NCBI GenBank assembly: GCA_027486835.1
Contig: JAIXOJ010000048.1
Span: 1 to 64,000 of the forward strand
Direction: 5' to 3'
Source: Chitinophagaceae bacterium
Lineage (GTDB): Bacteria > Bacteroidota > Bacteroidia > Chitinophagales > Chitinophagaceae
Length of the DNA stretch: 64,000 bases
Shown in pieces: positions 17,828 to 27,255 of the stretch; position 1 is the stretch's first letter; each line of letters opens with the position of its first letter. A program made the translations under genes and the position numbers. The notes beneath the pieces are model-generated. The model saw only the letters and a list, made by a program, of their open reading frames with translations, did no database searches and was not told the origin of the DNA.

Positions 17828-18046
17828 TTGCACGTTAGCAGTAATATGATTTTGCAACGAAACAAACCCTTAAACATTTTGGGCAGAGCCAACAATGGAA
17901 AGCCCATCACTGCCGTTCGATATGCTTGGGCAGATAACCCAGGGATTTTGAATTTGGTAAACAGTGAAGGCTTGTTGGCTCGACCTTTTAGAACAAACGA
18001 CTATAAGGATTTAATCAGCAACGATACGGGTTATGATAAAAACTGA
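17828..18046 (+). pseudogene. Internally deleted sialate O-acetylesterase remnant
   Basis: A 72-codon frame joins two family signatures that are normally several hundred residues apart. [16 protein letters not shown] matches the N-terminal SDNMVLQR motif of Bacteroidetes sialate O-acetylesterases (SGNH esterase family). It is followed almost directly by [16 protein letters not shown] with [11 protein letters not shown], which is the C-terminal signature of the same family. The catalytic core between them is gone. A large in-frame internal deletion is the simplest reading. The parent enzyme would have removed acetyl groups, in line with the acetyl esterases downstream. Confidence 0.8.
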
Positions 18047-18170
18047 AAGTAGAGGCCTTTCGTTTTTTCAGGGAAAGAAATATTCCCTTCGGGGAATGAC
18101 AATGACGCATGGTTTGAAGGTTTAGACACACAGGGGAATGAAAAAATCGGACAAATTGTCCAGCTAAAGC

Positions 18171-18588
18171 GTCGGAATTTTCTCCTCAAGTGTCGGAATC
18201 TTCTCCTCAAGCGTCGGAACCTTTACCACATAAGCCAGATTGTCAGATTCATGAGTCGGAATCATCTCCTTAGTGGTCGAAACCTTCTCCCTAGTGGTAG
18301 AAACCTTCTCCCCAGTAGTCGAAATCTTCTCCCCAGTGGTAGAAACCTTCACCCTAGTGGTCGAAACCTTCACCTCAGTGATTGAAACCTTCACCCCAGT
18401 GGTCGAAACCTTCACCCCAGTGGTCGAAACCTTAAACCCAGTGGTTGAAACCTTAAACCCAGTGGTCGAAACCTTAAACCAAATGGTTGAAACCTTAAAA
18501 CCAATGGTCGAAACCTTAAAACTAATGGTTGAAACCTTTACCTCAGTGGTCGAAACCTTAAACCAGTTGTCGAAATCTTAAACCAGTT
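18171..18588. repeat. Tandem array C: 20 units of 21 bp
   Basis: Units begin at 18171 and recur every 21 bases; the last two are 20 bases. The consensus is GTCGAAACCTTCACCCCAGT plus G. Across the unit boundary most repeats form GGT-NGAA-ACC, a three-pair stem with a four-base loop. The loop base changes (CGAA, TGAA, AGAA) while the stem is kept. Early units are more diverged (GTCGGAATCTTCTCCTCAAG), and the second half of each unit drifts gradually along the array. The frames it opens encode only VVETF-type heptads, so it is judged non-coding. Confidence 0.95.
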
Positions 18589-18983
18589 GGATTTGAATGG
18601 AATCTACCAATTCGCAAACACTTTTTGGCTTGTGGAAATGAAGAAGTGAGGAAGTTGTAGGTAAACGCTTCTTTTTAAATGGGTTCGTAAATTTTTCCAT
18701 TTTCTAACATAAGTGCTGCCTACCACCGACCATTTATAGGTCATCATACGTGTTAAGAAATTGGGGATTTTGATTTTAACCCCACCGAAAACGAAGTAAT
18801 AATTTAAATGGTACAAAAGGGTTACGCTTAATGCCTAGCAGTTAATTTTCCTAATTGCTTGAACCTTTAATGAAGTTGACACACTACTTATCCCATTTTG
18901 AGTTTTAACAATATAGCTATCAACCTTAAATTCAAATAACCACTATGAAAATCATGTTTTAATCATAAGTCATCATAAAAAAA
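18589..18983. other. Non-coding spacer before the GH94-like gene
   Basis: About 395 bases with no credible gene on either strand. It should contain the promoter of the GH94-like gene, whose ATG follows an A-rich leader, but no clear TTTG/TAnnTTTG pair was found. No strong hairpin or repeat was seen. Confidence 0.6.
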
Positions 18984-21143
18984 ATGAAAAAAATAACAGT
19001 ACTAAGAATTGTGGTTATTCCATTAATGCTCTTTGCATATCCATTTTTTGCTTTGAGTCAGGATAAGCCTTCCAATTTTGGAATTTGGAAACAAGATCAA
19101 AATGACCTTCCTGCCTTCGAACTAAACTTTCATAAAAGCAAATGCCCTTGGTATCCCTTTCATCACACCATGAGTACGGGTACGAACATGGTTGTTACCA
19201 ATCAATGGGGAGATGTTCATTTACTCACAACAGAAAGTGGACAAAAAAACCTTACCCCAGCATTATGGGATAGTCGAGGCGGCTTTTATCCAACCATTTC
19301 AATTAACAATCAGCTCACTTCGCTACTTTATACAGAACTCGATTCCTTAAAAGTGATTGATTATGGTATCGGATATACCCAATTTTCAGGCATCTCTACA
19401 AAATCGGGATATAAACTAAAAGTAGAGTACACCATCATTACTCCCTTCAATTTTTGTAAAGGGTTTTATGCGCACATCAATATTAAAAACTTATCGAACA
19501 AAGCCATCAATGCCACACTCTATGTAAATAGTGATATCTGGATTCGCCCAGGTTCGCCTGGGGTAAAAGCATTTGCGGCAGAGCTAAATAAAAAAGAAAA
19601 ACTACATAACAAAGGCATTGCTGGGTTCATAAATCCCTCTACAGGATTCGATATGATAGCACTCATCGGCAGTAAATCTTATGAAGGTTTAAATACCAAC
19701 CATACCATCAAGTTACAAAAAGCCATTCGCTTAGAACCGGATAAAGTAGTGGAAGATTTGTTTCAATTTACCTATAACACCGATCACAAACTTTACATGC
19801 AGAAATTAAGCACTTTAACTGCGCAAGATTTAAAAAAGACGTGGGTGAATGAAGTGAAAAAGGCCGATTTTAAATTGGATAAAGCATGGATTAACAGAGA
19901 AAGCATTTGGAACTATAGTCAATTATTGAGTTTTTGTTTTTATGATAAGTCATTGAATGAAAATTTTATCAATTTAGGTGGCTACGGCATCGGGGATGTC
20001 AATACACCTACTGCCGGGTTTTCGATGCGTGAAATAGCAGAAACGGCCATGATATTGGCAAATTTTAATCCTGAACTTTCCAAATCTTCCCTTCGATGGA
20101 TGGCTAAAACACAAACAAAAGGAGGCGACTTAAAACGAAACCATAACTATAAAGAATTAAAAAAGCTACCTGAAAATCAAATGTACCAAGATGATTTTCC
20201 GAACGAATCTGATACAGAAATTTGGTTTTTAATGGCAATAGGCGAATACGTTGCAACCACAGGGGATCTGACATTTCTTAAGGAGAAAGTGGAGTATATC
20301 AATGAGCAGGTTACTGGGGATATGTGGAATCATGCCAAAGCCACTTTTCAATTCATAAAAAACAAAATCGGTACGGGAGAACAAGGGGAAATTCGCATGT
20401 TAAAAGGCGACTGGAACGACTATCTATCCAAAATTGGGCAGCTAGGAAATGGGCAATCGGTGATGAATAGCGGCATGATGTGCAAGGCATTAATTGGTTT
20501 AATTGAGGTGGCCAACAAACTAGGAGACCCCGTAGCCGCTGAAATGAAGGACTATCTGGAAAAATTGCAACAAGCAGTAGGTAAAACTTTTGACAAGGGC
20601 TGGTTTATCAGGGCTTATGACGACCATAACCTACCTGTTGGTGGATATGATGACCGTTTGTTTTTAAATGCACAGTCTTGGGCAGTTTTAGGAAAATGCG
20701 GCACACCAGCTCAACGTAAATTGGCATTGGAAAACACTATAAAATACAATAGCACCCCCATTGGCCTTACGCTTATGAGTAAAGCGTATAGCAGCCCAAC
20801 GCCAGAAAATATTTCTTGGTCGCCTATTCCGGCTGGAGAAGGGGAAAATGCAGGTATCTGGCCACAAACCGTTGCTTGGTTTATTTGGGCACTTGCCGAT
20901 GAAGGCATGACTACTTTAGCCATGCAGGAATGGAAAAAAAGCACCCTGCATCAACATACCTCCCTTTATCCGGAAATACCATTTGGCATCATAAATGGCC
21001 CCGATTGTTACTCATCGTTTCATGCAAAAGAACGAGAGGGCTGGACGCAGCAAGCTGTATTTGACAGAATGAACCAGCTTCCAATGAACCCCATCATCGC
21101 ATGGCAACCTTTTGGTTTAATTAAAATAGAAAAGAAGAAATAA
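18984..21143 (+). CDS. GH94-like (alpha/alpha)6-barrel enzyme, exported
   Basis: The 719-residue product resembles GH94/GH36-type enzymes such as cellobiose and laminaribiose phosphorylases. An N-terminal beta-sandwich (about 30-300, CPWYPFHHTMSTG onwards) is followed by a helical barrel. LKGDWNDYL holds the expected general acid at about Asp479. NEQVTGDMW, GWFIRAYDD, LNAQSWAVLG and NAGIWPQTVAWF are matching barrel motifs. Residues 1-25 form a signal peptide. That is odd for a phosphorylase, since phosphate-dependent cleavage is normally cytoplasmic; it may be a periplasmic hydrolase or a divergent member. It is the first gene after array C and probably begins a new transcription unit. Confidence 0.75.
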   Translation: MKKITVLRIVVIPLMLFAYPFFALSQDKPSNFGIWKQDQNDLPAFELNFHKSKCPWYPFHHTMSTGTNMVVTNQWGDVHLLTTESGQKNLTPALWDSRGGFYPTISINNQLTSLLYTELDSLKVIDYGIGYTQFSGISTKSGYKLKVEYTIITPFNFCKGFYAHINIKNLSNKAINATLYVNSDIWIRPGSPGVKAFAAELNKKEKLHNKGIAGFINPSTGFDMIALIGSKSYEGLNTNHTIKLQKAIRLEPDKVVEDLFQFTYNTDHKLYMQKLSTLTAQDLKKTWVNEVKKADFKLDKAWINRESIWNYSQLLSFCFYDKSLNENFINLGGYGIGDVNTPTAGFSMREIAETAMILANFNPELSKSSLRWMAKTQTKGGDLKRNHNYKELKKLPENQMYQDDFPNESDTEIWFLMAIGEYVATTGDLTFLKEKVEYINEQVTGDMWNHAKATFQFIKNKIGTGEQGEIRMLKGDWNDYLSKIGQLGNGQSVMNSGMMCKALIGLIEVANKLGDPVAAEMKDYLEKLQQAVGKTFDKGWFIRAYDDHNLPVGGYDDRLFLNAQSWAVLGKCGTPAQRKLALENTIKYNSTPIGLTLMSKAYSSPTPENISWSPIPAGEGENAGIWPQTVAWFIWALADEGMTTLAMQEWKKSTLHQHTSLYPEIPFGIINGPDCYSSFHAKEREGWTQQAVFDRMNQLPMNPIIAWQPFGLIKIEKKK

Positions 21144-21334
21144 TTGCTAAACCCCAATCACTAAAAAAACTTTGTACCACAAAGTATAGCCATTAAAGGT
21201 TGCAGTTGCTTTAATAGGAGTGCGGGTGCACCGATGATTCAACAGGAATTAGTGATAAAGAGCTGTATAATAGCATTGCCCAATAGAAATCCACAATATT
21301 TTACCCGACAGCATATAATTATTTGTTCGCCATT

Positions 21335-23476
21335 ATGAAATTTTTTGGATTTGCCTTTTTTTTAATTGTGAGTAGTCCTGTTAGCTATTCGCAGCAACAA
21401 CCTGTAGATTATGTACAACCATTTATTGGGGTAATTAACGAAGGGCACTGTATGCCTGGACCTTGTTTGCCCCATGGGTCGGTATATCCAAGTCCGCACA
21501 CCATGAATGGCACCAATGGTGGTTATGCAGCCAATGAAAAAATTATTGGCTTTGCCCAATTGCACGCCCAAGGCACTTCTGGTTTAAAGCCTTATGGTCA
21601 TTTTTTGGTAGCACCGCAACTAGGCTTGAGTATCAACGAGGCCGACCGCCAGAGTAAAAAAGAATTAGAATTTACATCGGCTTACTACTATAAAGTACGC
21701 TTAAAGAAGTATCGAATTCAGTGCGAGTTAAGCCCAACGTATAATGCATCGCTGTATAAATTCACTTTTCCAACCACCGATAGTGCCGTAGTTCTGATAG
21801 ATATAGGCCGAAAAACGGGCGGCGAAATTGGAATTGATAATGGCAGTATTGCTATTACTGATGATGGAAAAGCCATGTACGGCGGTGGTGTGTATGGCAA
21901 TAATTGGCCCGATAACCGACACAAATGGAACATGTATTTCTATGCCGAGTTTAGCCAACCCGCTGTATTGAAAGGTGTTTTTGAAGATAAAAACATTTTA
22001 CCCAATAAACTAAATGGAACTGCCTTAAAAAAAGGGTTAGGGGGTTATGTTGGCTTTAAAACCAAGGCAAATGAAGTGGTTTATGTGAAAATAGCCGTAT
22101 CGTTTATCAGTACCGAACATGCCAAACAATTGCTAGAAAAAGAAATACCTGCTTGGGATATTGAAAGCGTGAAACAAAACGCTAAGGCAGCATGGAACAA
22201 CTATTTGTCACGGATCCTTATTGAAGGTAGTGAGGAGGAAAAAACGATTTTCTACAGCAATCTTTTTCATGCGTTTGTGCAGCCACGCAATAGAACGGGT
22301 AATAATTTATGGCATACACAAGAAGATTTTTGGGATGACCATTACACTTTGTGGGATTCTTGGAAAACCATGTTTCCCTTAATGACCATCATTGACCAAA
22401 AAATGGTGACCTCCAACATCAATGCATTTATCAATCGGCATCAACACAATGGTTATGTGGCTGAGGCATTTGTAAACGGAAAAGAAAGTGCTATTGGGCA
22501 GGGTGGAAATACGGTGGATAATGTTATTTGCGATGCTTTTGTAAAGAAAATTCCAGGTATTGATTGGGAGAAAGCCTATTCGGTGCTGCAATACAATGCA
22601 GATTCCATGCGGAGCAAAGGCTACAGACAACAGGGGTACATGTACTTCAAAGAACCCACCAATTATTCGTGGCGAACCAAAGCCGCTTCTTCTACCATTG
22701 CTTTTTAATTGAATGATTATTGTGCCGCTACTATGGCAAAAGGATTGGGTAAAAAAGCAGATTATGAAACCTATTTGAAGCGTTCCTCCAATTGGAAAAA
22801 TATTTGGAATCAAGAAGCAGAAAGTGATGGGTTTTCTGGATTTATCATGGCAAAAAAACAGGATGGTAGTTTTGATGAAATTGACCCAAAAGAACATACT
22901 GACAAGCATTTTTATGAAGGCACCTGCTGGGAATATTCTTACGAAATACCGCACGATGTGCCAGGCTTGGTAGAAAAGATGGGCGGCAAACAGCAATTTG
23001 TACGTCGCTTGCAACATGCCATGGACGAGCATTTAATCAATTTTGGCAATGAACCTTCGTTTATGACCCCTTGGTTATTTGCCCACGAAAGTGTTCAGCG
23101 ACCCGACTTAACCTCCTTCTATATCCGCACCGAACTCCTACCACTGTACACCCGCTACGATTTGCCGGGCGATGACGACCAAGGGGCGATGGCTTCACTA
23201 TATGTTTTTGCCCGTTTGGGTTTGTTCCCTTTTGCAGGAACTAACAAATATTACCTACATGGAGCTTCTTTTAAAAAGGCAACCATACAACTGGAAAATG
23301 GCAAACAATTCATCATTAATGCCCCAGCAGCCTCCCCCACAAATATTTATATCAAATCTGTGCGACTCAACAAAAAGCCTTTTCACCAATCCTACATTAC
23401 CCAAGATGAAATAATGCAAGGTGGGGTGTTGGATTTTGAGATGAGTAGTGAGCCTGTAAATTATACTAATAATTAA
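21335..23476 (+). pseudogene. GH92 alpha-mannosidase interrupted by in-frame TAA
   Basis: Together the two frames encode a full-length GH92 exo-alpha-mannosidase of about 713 codons. The N-terminal part has a signal peptide, then DYVQPFIGVINEGHCMPGP, typical of the family, and WDDHYTLWDSWKTMFPL. At 22706-22708 a TAA interrupts the gene exactly in frame (AASSTIAF stop LNDYCAATMAKGLG), where family members read straight through. Beyond it lie the motifs GTCWEYSYEIPHD, FMTPWLFAHE and LPGDDDQGAM, part of the calcium-dependent active site. A product ending at the stop would be inactive. It could be a nonsense mutation, a sequencing error or readthrough. ATG at 21335 is preferred to a TTG four codons earlier. 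Confidence 0.88.
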
Positions 23477-23495
23477 ACTTTAAAAAAATAACATC

Positions 23496-24794
23496 ATGAA
23501 ATCAAAGTATGTAGCATCCTTCTTCGCAGCGTTCCTTATCGGCAATGCTGCTACCGTTTTTGCACAATTGCCCCCAGAAAAGTCCATTAAGATTGTGGTA
23601 ACCCCCAATCATGAGAACTGGCTATATAACATGGGAGAAAAAGCAACTTTCTCCATAGCCATTTATAAAAAAGGAACACTAGTTGAAAACACCAAAGTGG
23701 GTTACGAAGTGGGGCATGAAAAAATGACCCCAACCAAAAAAGATAGTTTGGCATTGGCAAAAGGAAAAGCCGAAATAGAAGGCGGCACATTAAAAGAACC
23801 AGGTTTTTTACGCTGTATTGTTACCGCCAAAGTGGAAGGCGTGGTGTATAAAGGCATGGCAACTGCCGGATTTAATCCTGAAAAACTAGAACCAACCGTT
23901 ACGCAACCAGCAGACTTTGACCAGTTTTGGGATAAGGCAAAAGATGAATTGGCTAAAATACCGATTGACCCAAAAATGCTTTTACTAGCTGAGAAATCAA
24001 CGGGCAGTGTAAACGTGTATGAATTAAGTCTGGGCAATATTGATAAATCACGGTTTTACGGCATACTCTGTGTTCCCAAAAAAGAAGGAAAATACCCAGC
24101 TATCTTCTTGCCCCCAGGCGCTGGTGTAAAACCCATTTATGCTGATATGAGTTTGGCCGCCAAAGAAGTAATTACGCTTACAGTAGGTGTCAACGGCATA
24201 CCAGTAACAATGGACGAGGGTGTTTATAAAGATTTATCAGTAGGCGCATTAAAGCAATACCCTAACATTGGCTTAGAAGATAAAAACCGGTATTACTATA
24301 AAAGGGTTTTTCTAGGTTGTTTGCGCTCCATTGATTTTTTAACCAGTATGCCTGAGTTTGATGGACAAAATTTAGGGGTGATGGGGGGCAGTCAAGGAGG
24401 TGCTTTAAGCATCGTAACCACTGCATTAGACAGTAGGGTAAAATTTCTAGCGGTGCATTTTCCTGCCATGTGCGATATGACAGGTTTCTTACACAAACGG
24501 GCAGGTGGGTGGCCTTTGTATTTTACTGGTTACAATCCTCAAGTGCAAGTGAAGGAAAAACAAGAAACCATCAGTTACTACGATGTGGTAAATTTTGCCA
24601 AAAGAATAAAAGTTGAAGGCATTTACACTTGGGGCTATAACGATGAAATATGCTCGCCTACATCCATTTATTGTGCCTATAACAACATAACCGCACCCAA
24701 AAATCTAGTACTCAGTTTAGAAACAGGGCATTATATCCTACCAGAAACAAATGCGAAATTGACCGCTTGGCTAATAGGTAAATTGAAGAAATAA
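23496..24794 (+). CDS. CE7 acetyl xylan esterase-like, exported
   Basis: This 432-residue alpha/beta-hydrolase is of carbohydrate esterase family 7 (acetyl xylan esterase / cephalosporin C deacetylase type). Residues 1-23 are a signal peptide. Residues about 28-130 are an extra beta-sandwich seen in Bacteroidetes members. The hydrolase domain carries GVMGGSQGGAL with the nucleophile at Ser299, GYNDEIC with Asp383, and ETGHY with His412, a complete catalytic triad. It removes O-acetyl groups from sugars or oligosaccharides. It starts 19 bases after the GH92 gene and 10 bases before the next GH2, so it sits inside an operon. Confidence 0.92.
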   Translation: MKSKYVASFFAAFLIGNAATVFAQLPPEKSIKIVVTPNHENWLYNMGEKATFSIAIYKKGTLVENTKVGYEVGHEKMTPTKKDSLALAKGKAEIEGGTLKEPGFLRCIVTAKVEGVVYKGMATAGFNPEKLEPTVTQPADFDQFWDKAKDELAKIPIDPKMLLLAEKSTGSVNVYELSLGNIDKSRFYGILCVPKKEGKYPAIFLPPGAGVKPIYADMSLAAKEVITLTVGVNGIPVTMDEGVYKDLSVGALKQYPNIGLEDKNRYYYKRVFLGCLRSIDFLTSMPEFDGQNLGVMGGSQGGALSIVTTALDSRVKFLAVHFPAMCDMTGFLHKRAGGWPLYFTGYNPQVQVKEKQETISYYDVVNFAKRIKVEGIYTWGYNDEICSPTSIYCAYNNITAPKNLVLSLETGHYILPETNAKLTAWLIGKLKK

Positions 24795-24804
24795 AAAAAT
24801 TAAA

Positions 24805-27228
24805 ATGAAATCTAAATTATTGACACTAATTCTAGTGTGTACATTAAGTTCAACTATTGGTTTAAAGGCACAAGAACTCAATCAACGAAAACAACTTTTC
24901 GACTTCGGTTGGAAATTTTATTTAGGTGATGAACCCAAGGCTGGCACAAATAATTTCGACGATAAAGCTTGGCGAACCTTGGATTTACCACACGACTGGA
25001 GTATTGAAGGGGTAGTAAATCCCAAAAATCCAACGGGCAATGATGGGGGTTACTTTCCTGCTGGCATAGGTTGGTATCGCAAAAACTTCATTGTTCCTTC
25101 TGGCTGGAAAGGCCATCGTATTTCTATTTATTTTGAAGGTGTGTATATGAATTCAGAGGTATTCATCAATGGAAAATCTCTTGGAATACATCCTTACGGT
25201 TACACCTCGTTCTTTTATGATCTAACCCAATATATCAATTATGACAAAGAAAATTCACTCTCTGTAAGAGTGGATAATTCCAAACAAAAGAATTGCAGAT
25301 GGTACAGTGGATCTGGTATTTATCGACATGTTTGGATGTTAGTTACAGCACCAGTTCATATAGCCAATTGGGGTATCGCAGTAACTACCCCTAATGTTTC
25401 AGCAGAAAAAGCAACTGTACAAGTAAAAACACTACTAAAGAATGAAACAAACCAACCTCAAAATATGGTCATTGAAACACAAATTTTTGATGCGAAAGCC
25501 AATAAAATTGGACTCAAGCAAAGAAAAGTTGCATTATTAGCCAATAGTGAAAAAGAAATCAGTCAAACTATTCCTGTTTCAAACCCATTGTTATGGACAC
25601 CTCAAACGCCCTACTTGTATCAGGCTATGGTTCAAGTGCTAAAAGGCAAAAAAGTAATTGATCTCAACAACACTAACTTCGGTATCCGTTCTATAAAATT
25701 CAGTGCAGAAAATGGGTTTCAGTTAAATGGAAAAACCGTGAAGATGAATGGCGGTTGTGTGCATCACGATAATGGTTGCTTAGGAGCTGCAGCTTTTGAC
25801 CGTGCCGAGGAGCGGCGTGTGGAATTACTTAAAGCTGCTGGATTTAACGCACTTCGCCTTTCACATAATCCGCCATCCGAAGCATTTCTTTCAGCTTGTG
25901 ACAGGCTAGGAATGCTGGTAATAGACGAAGCATTTGATGGTTGGAAAGAGCAAAAAACGCCTTTCGATTATGCCTCAATTTTTAAAGACTGGTGGCAAAA
26001 AGATGTTGAATCGATGGTGCTGCGAGACCGCAACCATCCATCCATTATCATGTGGAGTATCGGAAACGAAATAATTGAAAGAGCCAAACCAGAAGCTGTG
26101 GAAACTTCAAAAATGTTAGCCAATTATGTTCGAAAAATGGACTCAACTCGTCCTATTACTTTGGCAGTAAACAAATCGGGAAAGAATTGGGCGATTTTTG
26201 ATACGCTAATGGCTGTATATGAAGTTAGTGGATACAACTACGAATTGCATCGAGCAACAGCCGACCATGAAAGAGTTCCTTCCAGGATAATGGTGCAAAC
26301 AGAATCGGTGGCAAATGCAACCTTCTCAAGTTGGAAATTGGTTCGTGATTATCCTTACATCATTGGCGATTTTGTATGGACAGCAATGGACTATCTGGGT
26401 GAATCAGGCATTGGTCGTTATTATTATTCGGGGGAAGTACCTGGCGAATCGTGGGACAAGAATCCCTTATTCCCATGGCATGGTGCTTATTGTGGCAATA
26501 TTGATTTGATGGGTTGGCGGAAACCAATATCGCACTATCGGAACATGCTATACACTCATACAGAGAAACTGTATATGGCTGTTCGCGAACCCAACCCAGA
26601 ACCCTTCGAAATAAAAGAAACCTCATACGCTTCATGGCCAAGTTGGGAAAATTGGTCTTGGCCCGCTTACGAAGGAAAAGACATTAAAGTGGAAGTCTTT
26701 TCAACTTACCCCAAGGTTCGGCTTTACCTCAATAAAAAACTCGTTGACGAAAAACAAACTACAGAAAAACAGGAGTTCAAAGCCCTATTTACAGTGCCGT
26801 ATGCTTCAGGCGAGTTGAAAGCTATAGGTGTTGAAAATGAAAAAGAAGTAGAAACCACCACTTTCCAAACTGCGGGCGATGCTGCTCAAATAAAATTGGT
26901 GGCAGACCGTACTGAAATTTCAGCAACTGGTCAGGATTTGTCATTTGTTGCAATACAAATAACCGATAAAAACGGAATATTACAACCGAATGCCAATAAC
27001 CGTTTGCAATTTAAATTAGAGGGCGAGGGGATTATTGCAGGTGCTGATAATGCCAATCTTAAAGACATCGATAAATATGTAACTACTTCTCGCAAAGCTT
27101 GGAATGGACGTGCGCTTGTGGTAATAAAAAGCACAAAAAATGCTGGAGATATTAAGCTTACTGTAAGTTCAAAAGGTTTAAGCGACGCAATTATTAAAAT
27201 TAAATCAAAGAAGCAGCCTTTAAACTAA
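24805..27228 (+). CDS. GH2 beta-galactosidase-type enzyme, exported
   Basis: This 807-residue GH2 enzyme is of the Bacteroidetes beta-galactosidase type. It has a signal peptide (1-22), a jelly roll with LPHDWSIEG and YFEGVYMNSEVFING, and an Ig-like domain. The TIM barrel has GGCVHHDNGCLGA and LRLSHNPPSEAFL; the acid/base is Glu422 (MWSIGNEI) and the nucleophile Glu500 (MVQTESVA). It ends with a DUF4982-like domain and a C-terminal Ig/invasin-like domain (about 690-800). The MVQTES nucleophile motif and HNPP are typical of beta-galactosidases, though related enzymes act on beta-glucuronides. The stop lies 27 bases before the CE2 ATG. Confidence 0.9.
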   Translation: MKSKLLTLILVCTLSSTIGLKAQELNQRKQLFDFGWKFYLGDEPKAGTNNFDDKAWRTLDLPHDWSIEGVVNPKNPTGNDGGYFPAGIGWYRKNFIVPSGWKGHRISIYFEGVYMNSEVFINGKSLGIHPYGYTSFFYDLTQYINYDKENSLSVRVDNSKQKNCRWYSGSGIYRHVWMLVTAPVHIANWGIAVTTPNVSAEKATVQVKTLLKNETNQPQNMVIETQIFDAKANKIGLKQRKVALLANSEKEISQTIPVSNPLLWTPQTPYLYQAMVQVLKGKKVIDLNNTNFGIRSIKFSAENGFQLNGKTVKMNGGCVHHDNGCLGAAAFDRAEERRVELLKAAGFNALRLSHNPPSEAFLSACDRLGMLVIDEAFDGWKEQKTPFDYASIFKDWWQKDVESMVLRDRNHPSIIMWSIGNEIIERAKPEAVETSKMLANYVRKMDSTRPITLAVNKSGKNWAIFDTLMAVYEVSGYNYELHRATADHERVPSRIMVQTESVANATFSSWKLVRDYPYIIGDFVWTAMDYLGESGIGRYYYSGEVPGESWDKNPLFPWHGAYCGNIDLMGWRKPISHYRNMLYTHTEKLYMAVREPNPEPFEIKETSYASWPSWENWSWPAYEGKDIKVEVFSTYPKVRLYLNKKLVDEKQTTEKQEFKALFTVPYASGELKAIGVENEKEVETTTFQTAGDAAQIKLVADRTEISATGQDLSFVAIQITDKNGILQPNANNRLQFKLEGEGIIAGADNANLKDIDKYVTTSRKAWNGRALVVIKSTKNAGDIKLTVSSKGLSDAIIKIKSKKQPLN

Positions 27229-27255
27229 AATAAGTAGCTATATAAATTGAAGAAA

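Noticed and set aside
18171-18588. CRISPR array
   Set aside because: Units are directly adjacent with no unique spacers.
22379-23032. A 217-codon minus-strand frame opposite GH92
   Set aside because: The plus strand encodes recognisable GH92 motifs over the whole stretch; the antisense frame has no recognisable features.
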